Positions 49,801-60,792 of a stretch of 64,000 nt of DNA are shown one piece after another. Under the pieces are notes generated by a model, which was not told where the DNA came from, did no database searches, and saw nothing but the letters and a program-made list of their open reading frames with translations. How positions within the stretch are numbered: position 1 is the first letter of the stretch; each line of letters starts with the position of its first letter. The translations under genes and the position numbers were made by a program. The stretch lies in assembly GCA_039621445.1 (NCBI GenBank), contig CP154957.1, positions 11,489,845 through 11,553,844 on the forward strand. Direction: 5' to 3'. Origin of the DNA: Euglena gracilis. Lineage: Eukaryota > Euglenida > Euglenophyceae > Euglenales.

Positions 49801-52629
49801 ATGTTGATACAAAAGATGACGCACAGTCTCGGTATTCAACCCACTATTTCTTTCAATCCCTTGATACGTCATGAACAAAGTTGGAAACGATCCCATCAGC
49901 AGATGGGCATTACGTGTGAACTCATTGACAGGGGTTTCATCTCTATGAACAAACGTCGTTGCACGATTTTTGCAAATGTCCTGAATGCATTGGGCCACTG
50001 CTGGGAGGTCATTACTTGCACATCCCATGACGGTGCCATCCGCAACCAAAACTGCATCGTCGATGCCGTTTGTTTCTGTTTCATTGGCAGGGTTTGCAAT
50101 ATCCGCAGTCATGCGGGCATCACATGCTGTTGCCTCACTTTCTTCCACAATTTCAACCCTTTCAAAAATGGTGGAAGAGAAAGCATGTACCTCAGAGGGT
50201 TCCTGCTGCAAAATTTCAACGGTTGCAAATAATGGATTTATGTGTTTCAGCACGACAAGCCATTGCATCAACTTTTCCCAATTGACCGTGAAAATTCGTT
50301 CAATTTTGGCCCTGCAGCGTTCGGTTGCCAAGACTTGATCCCATTGGGGCTTTGCCCCCAGAAATAAAACTTTGGTTTCTTTCAACCGAGCCACATTTGG
50401 AAGGGCCAAAATGGTTTGTTCCAACCCTTCATGGGGAAAAGAGATTGTGTGTCCCTTGATGCCCCACCCCACGCCATGACCACCCCCTATGGCCACCAGT
50501 TTAACTATTGTGATGCAGGTCCTGACAGGGGCAATGAGGCGTTCCTCCAACGCTGTCAATTCAGGCAACCCTGACCTCATGCCAAAATGTTTTCCACCGG
50601 CAACAGATTGTGGTGGTCGAATTGGACTTGGCCCAATTAGTGATTTCTGGCAGTGTTTGCAAACATGCACATCTCCAGCCTCAGGGACACCATGCAACCA
50701 ATAGAAATTCACCCCATGTTGTACAATGCAAAGATGGCAATGGTATTGGGGAGGGATTTTGGCCAACCAGTCTTGTTCGACTTCATTCAATTGCAGCACA
50801 TGCAAAGAATGAAGCGAAACGGGTTTCACTTCAATGAAATCTTCAACACCACACACTTGACAAATGTTTATGTTGTCAAGGACACCAACGTTTTCTTCCC
50901 ATTCTTTCACCATAGAAACAACTCTTTCCGGCGTCAGTTCTTCACTTTCAAGTCGTTGTAAAACTTCATCCCTCTGAGTACTTGGCCACATACCCCACCC
51001 AGTTGAATCCCACCATCCCCGCATGACCGCCGCTAATGATTTCCATCCACCCAACGATCGAAATTCCGTTTCGTTTGGTGGCTCGACACTGAGCAACTGT
51101 GCCAATTGTTCATCACCCAATTTCAATGGTGGGCAATTCATCCGCGATGAAGCATGTAACTGTTCCCACACAAAGCTTCTGTGCCCTCCAAATGATGCTC
51201 CCAAAACCCCACTCTGTGCACCGTACTCTCCCCCCGGGGCACCTTCATCAGCACGCACCAAACCCTCAACCCCACTACACCCCCCTTCCACACCGTGTTC
51301 AGCGCCTTGCACTCCTGCCTCGGCACCTTCAGCGGCATACACCATACCCTCAACCCCACTGCGTCCCCCTTGCACCCCGTGTCGGGCACCATGTTCAGCG
51401 CCTTGCAGGGCACCTTCGGCGCCATGCACCATACCCTGAACCCCACTGCATCCCCCTTGCACCCCGTGTCGGGCACCATGTTCAGCGCCTTGCAGGGCAC
51501 CTTCAGCGCCATGCACCATACCCTTAACCCCACTGCATCCCCCTTGCACCCCGTATCCAGCGCCTTGCATTCCCCCAAGGACACCTTCATCAGCCCACTG
51601 TGCCCCTTGTCCACCGTGTGAAGCCCCTTGTGCACCACTGTGCAAACCCTCGTAGCCATGCATGCCCGCGTCCATGCTCTCCTCATAAAACAAGCGCCTT
51701 CGAGACAAACTACGAATTGGTGCCTTCACACAACCCAAAACATGCCGTCGCATGTGTTGCCCTCTTGAAAATTCTTCCTTGCAATGAGGGCACACACGTG
51801 AGGACAACGGGGTCCTTGGGTTGGAAGGGTCACAGCTTTTGAAATGGCGTTTAAAATGACCTAAATCACTGAAAAGCTCATTACATTTGCTGCAGGTGAA
51901 TCGTTTAGGACTATGATTGTTTGAAGTGTCTGCAGAATGCTTGTCACGCATGTGCCTCAGCATATGCTTATTTGATGCAAACGTTTTTTCACACCGAGGA
52001 CATTGTAGCCTATCGGTTTCATTGGCCTGCACACTAGATCCTTCAAGAAGCATGGCATCTACTGATGTAGATTCACCAACCCTTTGTTCACCTGCGTGAA
52101 CATTTCGCAAATGGCGTAGCAAATTTGGCCTTGTTGAAAATACCTTCCGGCAGTATTTGCATTCCTCCCTTGTAATGGTACTTTGTTGCATGCAATTAGA
52201 ACCTCCAAGACCCAGTGCAGTGTCCTGTTGCCAAAAACTGTCACGGTTTTCCACACAACTATTCACAATACAACCGAAATCCCTCTGTATATGTGCATTG
52301 TCGGTTGCATCCCAAGAGCCAAACAAATGTTCATTCCGCATTGCTCGTTCCATCTCAATATCTCCCCAACATTCAAAACCGTCATCCAAAGGTCCTCTAT
52401 CGTTCGCCGACACTGAGCGGTTGGCAAATGACAGACGATCCTTGAAGACTTTCATGACTGCAACCAAACAACACCCAAAAGGAACAAAAACAACAACAGT
52501 ATTCCACAAAGTTGGAGATACCGTTGTTGTTTCCTCGTGGGAAGTCATTGATTGCATTGAAGAAAAGCGGAAAATGACAAAAACCTGCAGAGAGAAGAGA
52601 ACGTTTGATGAAAACCACTCAATATCCAA
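46804..52629 (-). CDS. Helitron replication initiator (Rep, HUH) with C2H2 zinc fingers, 5' part of Rep-Hel
   Basis: 1,941 codons. Four C2H2-type fingers lie at about residues 165-300 (CKYCRKVFSTRPNLLRHLRN, CPRCEKTFASNKHMLRHMRD, CSKCNELFSDLGHFKRH, CPHCKEEFSRGQHMRRH). A Gly/Ala/His tandem-repeat linker covers about 330-460 (GVQGMVHGAEGALQGAEHGA). A CxxC-rich DUF6570-like region follows, then GHTISFPHEGLEQTILALP and the Helitron_like_N domain from about 910 (GSFPTLFMTYQGIERNSG). The HUH motif is SRGSLHGHGVFWGG (about 1150), and the two-tyrosine motif is YVVGYCTKNPVK (about 1367; Y-x-x-x-Y-x-x-K). An acidic stretch lies at about 1510-1545. The first ATG may be too early; Met near residue 25 or 59 could be the start. 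It ends in TAA (46806-46804), after which the same frame continues into the helicase. Confidence 0.9.
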   Translation of the reverse strand: MDIEWFSSNVLFSLQVFVIFRFSSMQSMTSHEETTTVSPTLWNTVVVFVPFGCCLVAVMKVFKDRLSFANRSVSANDRGPLDDGFECWGDIEMERAMRNEHLFGSWDATDNAHIQRDFGCIVNSCVENRDSFWQQDTALGLGGSNCMQQSTITREECKYCRKVFSTRPNLLRHLRNVHAGEQRVGESTSVDAMLLEGSSVQANETDRLQCPRCEKTFASNKHMLRHMRDKHSADTSNNHSPKRFTCSKCNELFSDLGHFKRHFKSCDPSNPRTPLSSRVCPHCKEEFSRGQHMRRHVLGCVKAPIRSLSRRRLFYEESMDAGMHGYEGLHSGAQGASHGGQGAQWADEGVLGGMQGAGYGVQGGCSGVKGMVHGAEGALQGAEHGARHGVQGGCSGVQGMVHGAEGALQGAEHGARHGVQGGRSGVEGMVYAAEGAEAGVQGAEHGVEGGCSGVEGLVRADEGAPGGEYGAQSGVLGASFGGHRSFVWEQLHASSRMNCPPLKLGDEQLAQLLSVEPPNETEFRSLGGWKSLAAVMRGWWDSTGWGMWPSTQRDEVLQRLESEELTPERVVSMVKEWEENVGVLDNINICQVCGVEDFIEVKPVSLHSLHVLQLNEVEQDWLAKIPPQYHCHLCIVQHGVNFYWLHGVPEAGDVHVCKHCQKSLIGPSPIRPPQSVAGGKHFGMRSGLPELTALEERLIAPVRTCITIVKLVAIGGGHGVGWGIKGHTISFPHEGLEQTILALPNVARLKETKVLFLGAKPQWDQVLATERCRAKIERIFTVNWEKLMQWLVVLKHINPLFATVEILQQEPSEVHAFSSTIFERVEIVEESEATACDARMTADIANPANETETNGIDDAVLVADGTVMGCASNDLPAVAQCIQDICKNRATTFVHRDETPVNEFTRNAHLLMGSFPTLFMTYQGIERNSGLNTETVRHLLYQHDHRFAESRDFVLLVFNQKLRHMALRSISRRLKATPSFLTRFENAVNSIDFKERLEEAIKNPTGSLATKLLMEFLPIIRTCHSIVPFGSSERYATLGKMQAMLAWFGMPSVFFTFAPNEVDNVLTLALCLGKVKLSLQMPETSAKFSAISNNPVAAARIFERQVLSFMKVLLGVPDAQTIRKHEPMCSRKVGMHGTPTAAVICTEAQSRGSLHGHGVFWGGIPPHILDAIVHDEEAIKVAARALDSQVCTCLSNDVHEKWEERQREHCPAPRMLEGKEQRPPLPENVEEAYTSIMEFAEEVMGALQIHRCFIPSCGKPPAGRFGCRFGMPRACGSHLAETRPHLFVARKMETGGHDLQEVPLEDMANIAQDPTVDSHLVVWETKRPHKCDGRVVDCSKVVSFVLACNSNAQILGGEVGVLALANYVVGYCTKNPVKLGGVLSVLRHVLGEVEERLGHKMQEKEDYAVLLKRVVNAMDRKIEVGAQMAATAVLGYPSWHASHKFVIVNPWHYISSLPALFPAMAELGDRKSNEDEISCSKTSSKDKDAVICTADLGGEGGLPCDVDGDAQSDDEDDFDEEIKNDNDDDEDESEREEYEIEHGDGECNNDVANECFQQKVGQPHLAGQKGNGKDKRTLDATTTLMHSRRMDNLDDAFVEEGGATELVSLVHEGKSIIVGIPAAYNYALRGGELESISALEYATHFSLQSVANDVSVDGEPPEGFPKGTTFQLHDMHLLAGTWVQKMGNQFRCPVLSGKKLPKWPGRDGPSRVQKIWAQYVMTFIVPWSFEHPPKIAWADFCQWEECAGKKDAPYLDRARFAYVQRLKSLTTVAQKNSVLSAIIRNRNQKKWGMPHPLDIGFNALAERSAMQEIRHSVKIQHFHDTLHNLHEAMQKFSNEGLKECEQVEPRLVNVLLKIFSRQVEEHGQQTMSPNVECFAMHITGTNPFDAKAPLSETLNKTYTALKSDDFQPLEVGSGVGTNPATVRLCVQSSVVLTEEQD
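51260..51630 (-). repeat. In-frame tandem repeat in the Rep linker
   Basis: Units of about 72-99 bp encode GARHGVQGGCSGV-QGMVHGAEGALQGAEH-type peptides, repeated three to four times in frame. The two central units are nearly identical, implying recent expansion inside an otherwise open frame. Confidence 0.85.
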
Positions 52630-53739
52630 TCACACCTACCAATACCTGCAGTTCACAAATGCATTTGCAAAACACATGAATTTCAACCCTTCAATAAGAC
52701 AAAAACAACTAACAAAATGGCGATGAATAATATCCACAGACCGAAAAATGCCATGTTTGGGTCTAATTCCAACAGGTTACAAATGACAACATCCAGCATT
52801 GATGAATCTTTCTTTTTGATTATCCCCAGTGGAGGGGCAAATTCGAGAATTGACGTGGCCAACGAGGTGCCTTCCGGAGTAGAGGTGTGAGCGGAATGTA
52901 TTTTTCCAAGGAAAGTCTGATTTGGGGGGGGAGCAATCAAAAAAATCTAGGGCTAAACCAAAAATGTTCAGCACTCCGTCAAAATTCAGGTATTTTCCGT
53001 CACATTTTGTCCCAAAACACCACTGGAAGCACAGCATTTTGGGATGAAAACGCTTTGAAAAATGTGCTTAAAATTACTGACAATGAAATTGTTTGTTATA
53101 CCCCAAGAAAGTTAATTGATATCCCCCCCCTCCTACAAGAGGCGTCAATAGGTCACAGGTTCACATTTGTCACAGTTTGTGTTAGATTTGGAAAAACCAT
53201 TTACCTCTGCAAATGGACTTCACACCACTTTGTCCTTGCAATTGGGTAGGTTTTGGGGATCACCCCCCACACTGTTTCCCTTATTATTTCTTGTGGGAGT
53301 TTTCTCCTGGGAGAGTCGTAAGGATGATGGCAACCGTGATGATGAAAATGATGCATGATGGTCATGTGGCGTTCTTCCTGATATTCAACACAAATGGGAA
53401 AAGAAAATATTTCACATCCAAAATCAACACGCAAAATAACCATGTTCCTTAAAACGTCGTTGTGTGTGTGAGATTTAAACCAAATACATTTCTGATTTCG
53501 AACTTGCATGCAAGATGAGTGGTGTTGACGCTGACAGCATTGGTAGTGTGGCATTGGTAGTGTGGTGCTTGGTCAGATCACACGTTTCAGTGGTTAGTGC
53601 GCACGTCGCCAAAATCCACGCAGAAAAAAAAAGAAACGACCAATGCCAATGGAACAGCAATAATGCACGGTAAATGGTTGTTCTAATTTCATGCAACACA
53701 AGTACCTCGGCTCAGAACAATTTTTCCGTGTTTGGGAGG

Positions 53740-55560
53740 GTAACATCGTAACATCGTTTCGAGCAAAAAAAAAATTCGATTTTTTTCGGCTTTTTTGACC
53801 CGGTTTTGACCCAAAGTCAATGCGTCGGTGGCCCAAAACGAGGCGCCGGCGGGTCAAAAAACGCTCGTTTTTGGCTCGAAAACAGTCTTTCCGGGTCCGG
53901 GAGGCCAAAAAACGTCGTTTCGGGGCAAAAAATTTTTTTTGATTTTTTTCAACTTTTCTGACCCGGTTTTGACCCAAAGTCAATGGGTTGGCGGCCCAAA
54001 ACGGGGCGCCGGCGGGTCAAAAAACGCTCGTTTTCGGCTCAAAAAAAAACTCTTTCTGGGTCCGGGAGGCCAAAAAACATCGTTTCGGGCAAAAAAATTT
54101 TCGATTTTTTTCGACTTTTTTGACCCGGGTTTGACCCAAAGTCAATGGGTCGGCGGCCCATACGGGGCGCCGGCGGGTCGAGAAACGCTCATTTTTGGCT
54201 CGAAAACACTTTTTTCGGGTCGGGGAGGTCAAAAAACATGGTTTTGGGCAAAAAAAAATTTTTTGATTTTTTTTGACTTTTTGACCCAAAAATGGCTAAG
54301 TCCACTGGCCAGGGGGGCGGGCCCAAGCTACGGGGGGCATGGGGGGGGGGGGTCCGTCGGAAATTTTTTTTCGCTCAAAAACACTTTTTTTGATGTTCTG
54401 AAGTGAAAAAATGTGTTTTTAAGCAAAAAAAATTTTTTCAAAATTTTCGGTCCCGAGCTGCCTCCCAACCCCCCCCTCACCCAGCCGTCCTCGGAACCCT
54501 ACAGGGGCCCCCGAATACCCAAAAATGTAGCTAAATCGCACAACCAGACCCCGGGAACCCCAAAAAACGGTCAAAACCCCCCCCTAAACCTCATGATTGA
54601 CCCCTGGTTTGGGTCCCAACTCCCCGTCTAGCCCGAGGTACGGTCAATTTACGGTTTCGGGCCCCGAAATGGCCAAACTGGCCCAAAACCCCCAAAATGG
54701 CCATATCTCAGGCTACGCGTGGAGTTGGCCCAAACCGCGCATAGCGATCGATAGGGCGTTCCAAGGTCGTCAAATAAGGTCGCCATCACTTTTTCGCAAT
54801 TCCGCAGCGTTTTCAACATATTTTGAATTTTTCGATTTTTGGACCCCCAGCCCGGCCGCCATCGGGCCCCCGCAGGGGTCCCCGAATGCCCAAAAATGGC
54901 CCAAAATCGCGCAACCACACCCCGGGAACCCCAAAAAACGGTCAAACCCCCCCCCTAAACCTAATGATTGACCCCCTGGTTTGGGCTGCAACTCCCCGTC
55001 TGGCCCGAGATACGGGCGAATTACGGTTTCGGGCCCCGTACAGGCCCGAAATGGCCAAAACTGGCCAAACTGGCCCAGAACCCCAAAACGGCCGTATCTC
55101 GGCCCAGCCGGGGAGTTGGCCCAAACCGCGCATACCGATCGATCGGGCGTCCCAAAGTTGTGGAAGGACGTCCTCTTTAATTTTTCTCAACTCCGCAGTG
55201 TTTTCGAGATATTTTGAAATTTTCGATTTTTTGACCCCAAAATGACCCTGCAATTTTCCCGGAAAAAAAAACGGTACACAACTTTTTTGCTCGGCCTATA
55301 TCTCTGGACTGGCGGGGAGTTGCGGGTAACCCGAGGGCTCTGGAGAAACTAGGGACCCTCTCCTAACCTATACACTATTCACTTTGGGTGCCCGGAAATC
55401 CAATCACATCGATAATCCTCGGGGGCCATTGCCTACCCAGGGGGGGGGGCGGGGGGGCGGGGGGGCGGGGTGGGCGGGGGGGGGGGGGGGGGCAGGGGGG
55501 GTCTCCGGCCGGGGTGGTAAGCTTCGCTCTTACTCTAAAGAGATAAGAGCTCAGCGACCC
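53740..55560 (+). repeat. Satellite unit 2
   Basis: Same order as unit 1: 165 bp repeats (53740-54300), the AACGGCCGTATCTCGG part (present twice, at about 54490-54850 and 54850-55260), a G-tract (55440-55500), and the hairpin at 55526-55550. Frames read as FRVREAKKHRFGQ-type proteins in both units are repeat translations. Confidence 0.85.
55526..55550 (+). repeat. Conserved terminal hairpin, copy 2
   Basis: Identical to the copy at 41030-41054, including the GGTAAGCTTC and TCAGCGACCCC flanks. Confidence 0.8.
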
Positions 55561-57024
55561 CCCCTAAACCTCATGATTGACCCCCTGGTTTGGGTCCCAA
55601 CTCCCATACCCGTTTTGTTGGATTTTTTCGACTTTTTTGACCTGTTTTTGGCCCAAACTCCATGGGATTCGGGACAAAAACGGGGCTCTGGCGGGTCAAA
55701 AAAAAACGCCCATTTTCGGCTCAAAAACAGGTTTTCCGGGTCCGGGGGGGCAGGGGGGGGGATATGCAACTTGCATAATTTGCATTTTTTTTGCATAATC
55801 AGGTTTTTCTGAAATTCGCATTTTTGCATCTTTTTGCATTTTTTTGCCTGGCAAAATTTTATGCAAAAAAATGACCTTTGTGCTGCATTCCTAGCAGCAG
55901 GTATGCTCTCCACTTTCGTAAATGTCCTAAATGTCCGCTTTAGTGATGTGCAATGGTGACCTGGAGGGACGATTTGCTTAGATGTAGACCGGGGGGACAA
56001 AAAAACATCGTTTCGTGCAAAAAAAGTTCTCCCTTTTTTGACCGGTTTTTTGACTCAAATTCAACGGGTTGGCGGACCACGGGGCTCTGGTGGGTCAAAA
56101 AAATGCACATTTTCAGCTCAAAAACAGGTTTTCCGGGTCTGGGGGCCAAAAAAACATGGTTTTGGGCAAAAAAAATTTTCCGACTTTTTCGACTTTTTTT
56201 CGAATTTTTTGACCCCAAATTGACCCAAAATCCACAGGATTCAGGCCCCAAACGAGGCGCTGGCGGGTCGAAAAACGCCCATTTTCGGCTCAAAAACACT
56301 TTTTCCAGGTCCGGGAGGCCAAAAAATATGGTTTGGGACAAAAAAAAATGTTTTCTCGATTTTTTTTTCGATTTTTTTTTGGACCCAGAACTGACCCAAA
56401 ACGCAAAAAGTTTCGGGCCCAAAACGGGGGGCCGGGGGGTCGAAAAAACGCTCAAAAACACTTTTTTTGAGCCCGGGTGGCCAAAAAAACATCGTCTCGG
56501 GCAAAAAAAAATTCGATTTTCTTCTACGTTTTTGGCCGAAAACGGCCAAGTCTGACAGTGCAAAAAGTGTACAAAACAGCCAAAATTCGCCAAAAAAAAA
56601 CGGCTGTATCTCGGGCTAGGCGCACAGTTGCGGGGAAATCAAAATACCACTAGATAGGGCTTTCCAAGGGCTTTAAATAGGGTCTCCGAACATTTCCTTT
56701 GATTTTGCATTATTTTGGAGATATTTTGATAATATCGATTTTTGGGCCGGAAATGGCAGAGTCCAAAGGGGGGGGGGGGCTTATCCAGGGGGAGGGGGCC
56801 GAACCTACCCAGTTTAGACCACTTCGCGCGTGAATAACTCGGGCCTGGCGGGGAGTTGGAGGTCAAACCCAGGTGATTCGGAAACTAGAAATCCAGTCGC
56901 TCGGGACTGAAAAAAAAAATTCCGGGAACCGGGCCGGGATCATGGTGATAATCCGCCGGTTCTCTTGGTGGCCCCGACCCGGGGGAGGCGGGGGGGAGGG
57001 GGGGCGGGGGGGTCGGGAGGGTAC

Positions 57025-57140
57025 CTCCACGTACACAGACAAAAAGGGCCAGAGGTGAACAACAGCGCCAGGCCAGAAGAAGGGATAAAAGGCACCAAAA
57101 AAACATCCACAGTGCACACAGGGGGTTTTCGCCAGCGGTA
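57025..57140 (-). CDS. Possible membrane-protein exon f
   Basis: One frame reads CGCFFGAFYPFFWPGAVVHL then WPFLSVYVEV, a likely transmembrane segment, ending at GTGGAG|GTACCC. The only upstream AG lies inside the conserved hairpin flank (CAAAG|CTTACC), so the exon would be spliced from the satellite edge. The two other frames are also open over this stretch, which lowers confidence. Confidence 0.3.
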
Positions 57141-57146
57141 AGCTTT

Positions 57147-57172
57147 GCTCTTACCCATAAAGGGATAAGAGC
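57147..57172 (+). repeat. Conserved terminal hairpin, copy 3 (compensated)
   Basis: GCTCTTA CCC ATAAA GGG A TAAGAGC. Relative to copies 1 and 2 the inner stem changed from CTC/GAG to CCC/GGG, keeping base pairing, while the outer stem, bulged A and 3' flank TCAGCGACCCC are unchanged. Confidence 0.8.
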
Positions 57173-58669
57173 TCAGCGACCCCCCATAAAATGGACCCCC
57201 CAAAAAAAAATCCATGAAATGGACCCCTCCATGAAAGTGGAAAAGGAATGGACGGAGGCCTGAAGGAAGGCACGACAAGAAGAGGTGAAAATAAAATATT
57301 TTTATAACCATAACCATGCACAACTTCGCATGCATGGCCCCCGGGGTCAGCGTCTTGGCCTCTTTTTCTTGTGTCCCACTATGATCGTAAAATGACGTGA
57401 GAATCAGTGCTCAAAGGGGCATCCCACAACAATTTTCCAAAAACAAAATTTTCCAGCAAAAATCCATAAAATGGACCCATGAATAAGATCCCCCCTCAGG
57501 CTTTCAGCAACCAACTCCGGAAATGGACCTGGGGCATACAATTTTTTACCGACCCCTCCCGGGGGGGGGGGGACCCATCCCCCCATGGCCTCCAGCTAGT
57601 CAAACCAGTCAGTGACCACCGCTCCCGGGGGAACAGGCACTCTGAGATCCAAAGAAAATTGAGCAATAAATGTGTAGAAAATGGCTGCAGTGCCAATTTC
57701 AGTTTGGTGGCTTTTTTTGCCAACCCCCTCCCTGGGGGAGGAGTTTGGGCAGTCAGACAGTCACAAAAAAAATCAGCCACCCCAAGGGGAACGTGCTAAG
57801 ACAAAAAATAGTCCCTTGTCGTACGACCACAGCTTTAAAAATCCTGCCCTCACCCTGCGACACAGACAGATTGCCATGATGCGCTGTGGGGTTTCTGGAC
57901 TTCACACACACCGGGTCAGCGGAAGCAACCTTCTCAACAAAGATGCTTCAAATACCAAATACGCCACAAAGTTTGAAAATATTCTTTTGTCACTGGTCCC
58001 GCCAGACGACTGGGAAAACGTGCTGGCTGGAAAAAGAAGGGTGCTGGCAGGATCCCGCCCCCTGGGGGTGGAGTCCGGGGGGGGGGGGGGGTGTGGCGGC
58101 TGCCGGGTTGGACCCAGTTGGACCTGGCTGGCTACCGAAAACAGGCAGCAAAGCCCTCTCCTGACAGGTGTCTCCCGACAGGCCGACCAGTACTGGGACC
58201 CTGACAACTTCCTTTGACATCAGGTTGGGAGGAAAGGGGTCCCTTACAGTTTCCTGGGCCGGACGAGAAATGAATTTTAAACAGTTTCTGTTTCTGTTGA
58301 ACCAGGCTGCCTCGCGCTTTGGACTGTGCTATGGTCATACATGTGTGATTAACATGTCAAATTTGTGCAAGGCCTGATAAACCACCCTGGGGTCCAACTT
58401 ACTGGGGCCTATTTCAGTCTGCACAAAACTGGATGAGTGGGTAGATGCATTGCTTACGTCCAACGGCCAAAGGCTGGAATACTGGGGAAGAAAATGCAGA
58501 AGAGAAGTGCCAACCTTGCTGCTTCAGTTGGTGACAAAATAACCAAAAACAACTTCCCAGGGGTGGTGTTTGGATGGGGGGGGGTATTTTCACAGCCCAG
58601 TGTGAACCTGTTGATTTCCGAGGACAGACCCACAGGAGGTTGCGGGGCGGGGTGTGGGTTGATGTGCAC

Positions 58670-58741
58670 CGGCAGCAGGTCTTTGGGGCAGTCGTTGCAG
58701 CTGCTGAGTGTCGCGGAGGCGTTAGGGAAAGCATGCCATCG
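58670..58741 (-). CDS. Possible exon e, unknown product
   Basis: After CGCCAAG the frame reads RWHAFPNASATLSSCNDCPK then DLLP, with the donor CCG|GTGCAC. Protein-like, with a CxxC, but short. Unassigned. Confidence 0.3.
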
Positions 58742-59168
58742 CTTGGCGACATTTAGGGCTACTTTCAAACCAATTCGATCTTTTTTTGGACAAAACAATT
58801 CAAATGGAAAAAACTGGATTCATTTTTTAATAAAAAATGTGAAAACGTTCCAAATATGTGGAAAGGGGGATCAGCCCCTCCGACGGGCCTCAAGCAATTG
58901 TATGGTGTGGCGGGGAGGCAGGGAGGTCACGTTTGCGCCCAAATAGAAGCCCCAGCAGAATGGCCCCAGGGGTGAGACAGCACTAAGAAGAAGGACGGTC
59001 CTTAACATCCTACCTTGACAAAATACACAAGAAAAAATAGACGAAAAATTTGACGGTCCTCGGTGATGACAGCCCAAAAATAAATGAATGTGTTTTCAAA
59101 TTCTTAACCTCGACCTCTTTGAGTAAGCACGGGACTGGTCGAAGGGTGGTCCTTTTTTGGCGCCAGGG

Positions 59169-59858
<690 letters not shown>

Positions 59859-60697
59859 AGCAGGGAACAAAAATAGCCCAGCCAGTTTTGTTGCAGCTCA
59901 CTGTGCAAGATTGAGGACAGTTCAATGAGAGGAAAATATTTCCATCGCAAACAAATTGGACCCTCCGTTGGGGGGGAGCACCTGTTTGGGTAGTCGGGAT
60001 TCAGGTTTTGCATCACAAGGCATTTGGCAGAAGCTCTGCCACCATCCCTGCATCTGGCCCACCATCTCCCGCTCCATGCCACAAATGGCAATTGGACCTT
60101 GCGGGCAGGGCCGGGCAAAAGGGAGGAAGCCAAGAGAACGATGCAACCAAATGGTCCTGTTAATGTCATCCATGCACAGTCTTGAATTGCAAACAGAACC
60201 AGCCACGGGACAAAAGAAAAAGTGCGGCTGCGCAAAAGAAAAAGTGCAGGTACGCACACTTTTCGGGTAGAGAGAGGAAAATGAACTACCCGCACCAGAA
60301 CCACAGCACAGGCCAATGCCCCCCCCCCCACTGGAAAAAAGACCTGTTGGGCCGAACTAGACACCACACGAAAGACAGCATTCAAGATTGATTTGCGCTT
60401 CGTCAAAAATAGCGACTAAACCCCGTTCCAGCGAACTCACACGGCCCAACCCCCCTCTTGGGGTCTGGCCGGGTTCAACCAGATCTGTCACCTTCTCCCA
60501 AATCTCCAGCCTTTCAAAAGCGTCTGCTGACCGACTGCATGCTAAAAGTCCTGGAGAAACCTTGCAAGAAATCATGCATATGCAGTTTGGCAACTAAATA
60601 AAGGACCACTGGACCCAAATCAAACAGGAAAGGGGGCAAAGGCGCCACCTTCTTCACCGTTACTGTCTCGAGGCAGAGCCCTGCTTGTGGACTCGAC

Positions 60698-60792
60698 TCG
60701 TTGCAGTCTCTGTTGTAATGGAGGGCCACGTACATCCCCGGGTGTTTGTGGCACAGCCGGACGACATGGCGCAACCGTCGGGCGGAGGGGGA
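60698..60792 (-). CDS. Exon d, unknown product
   Basis: A CCGGGCAG acceptor opens SPSARRLRHVVRLCHKHPGM then YVALHYNRDCNE, ending at GA|GTCGAG. It is convincing protein sequence (HVVRLCHKHPGMYVALHYNRD) that I cannot place in a family. Probably the same minus-strand gene as exons a-c. Confidence 0.45.

Larger units (their letters stand above)
41160..53710 (-). mobile_element. Helitron/Helentron-type element, approximate extent
   Basis: The interval holds the Rep, helicase and OTU frames (44341-52629) plus the minisatellites on its 3' side. Satellite sequence stops near 41100-41160 and resumes near 53705, so about 12.5 kb looks like an insertion within the satellite array. I could not find the 5' TC and 3' CTRR ends with certainty. 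The edges are inferred from where the satellite breaks off. The whole interval need not be one element. Confidence 0.55.
55560..57190 (+). repeat. Satellite unit 3 (diverged)
   Basis: Follows unit 2 directly. It contains diverged 165 bp-type repeats (55610-55745 and 55980-56530), an insert of AT-rich unique sequence (55750-55980), a CGGCTGTATCTCGGGCTAGG part, a G-tract near 56990, and the hairpin at 57147-57172. Confidence 0.75.
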
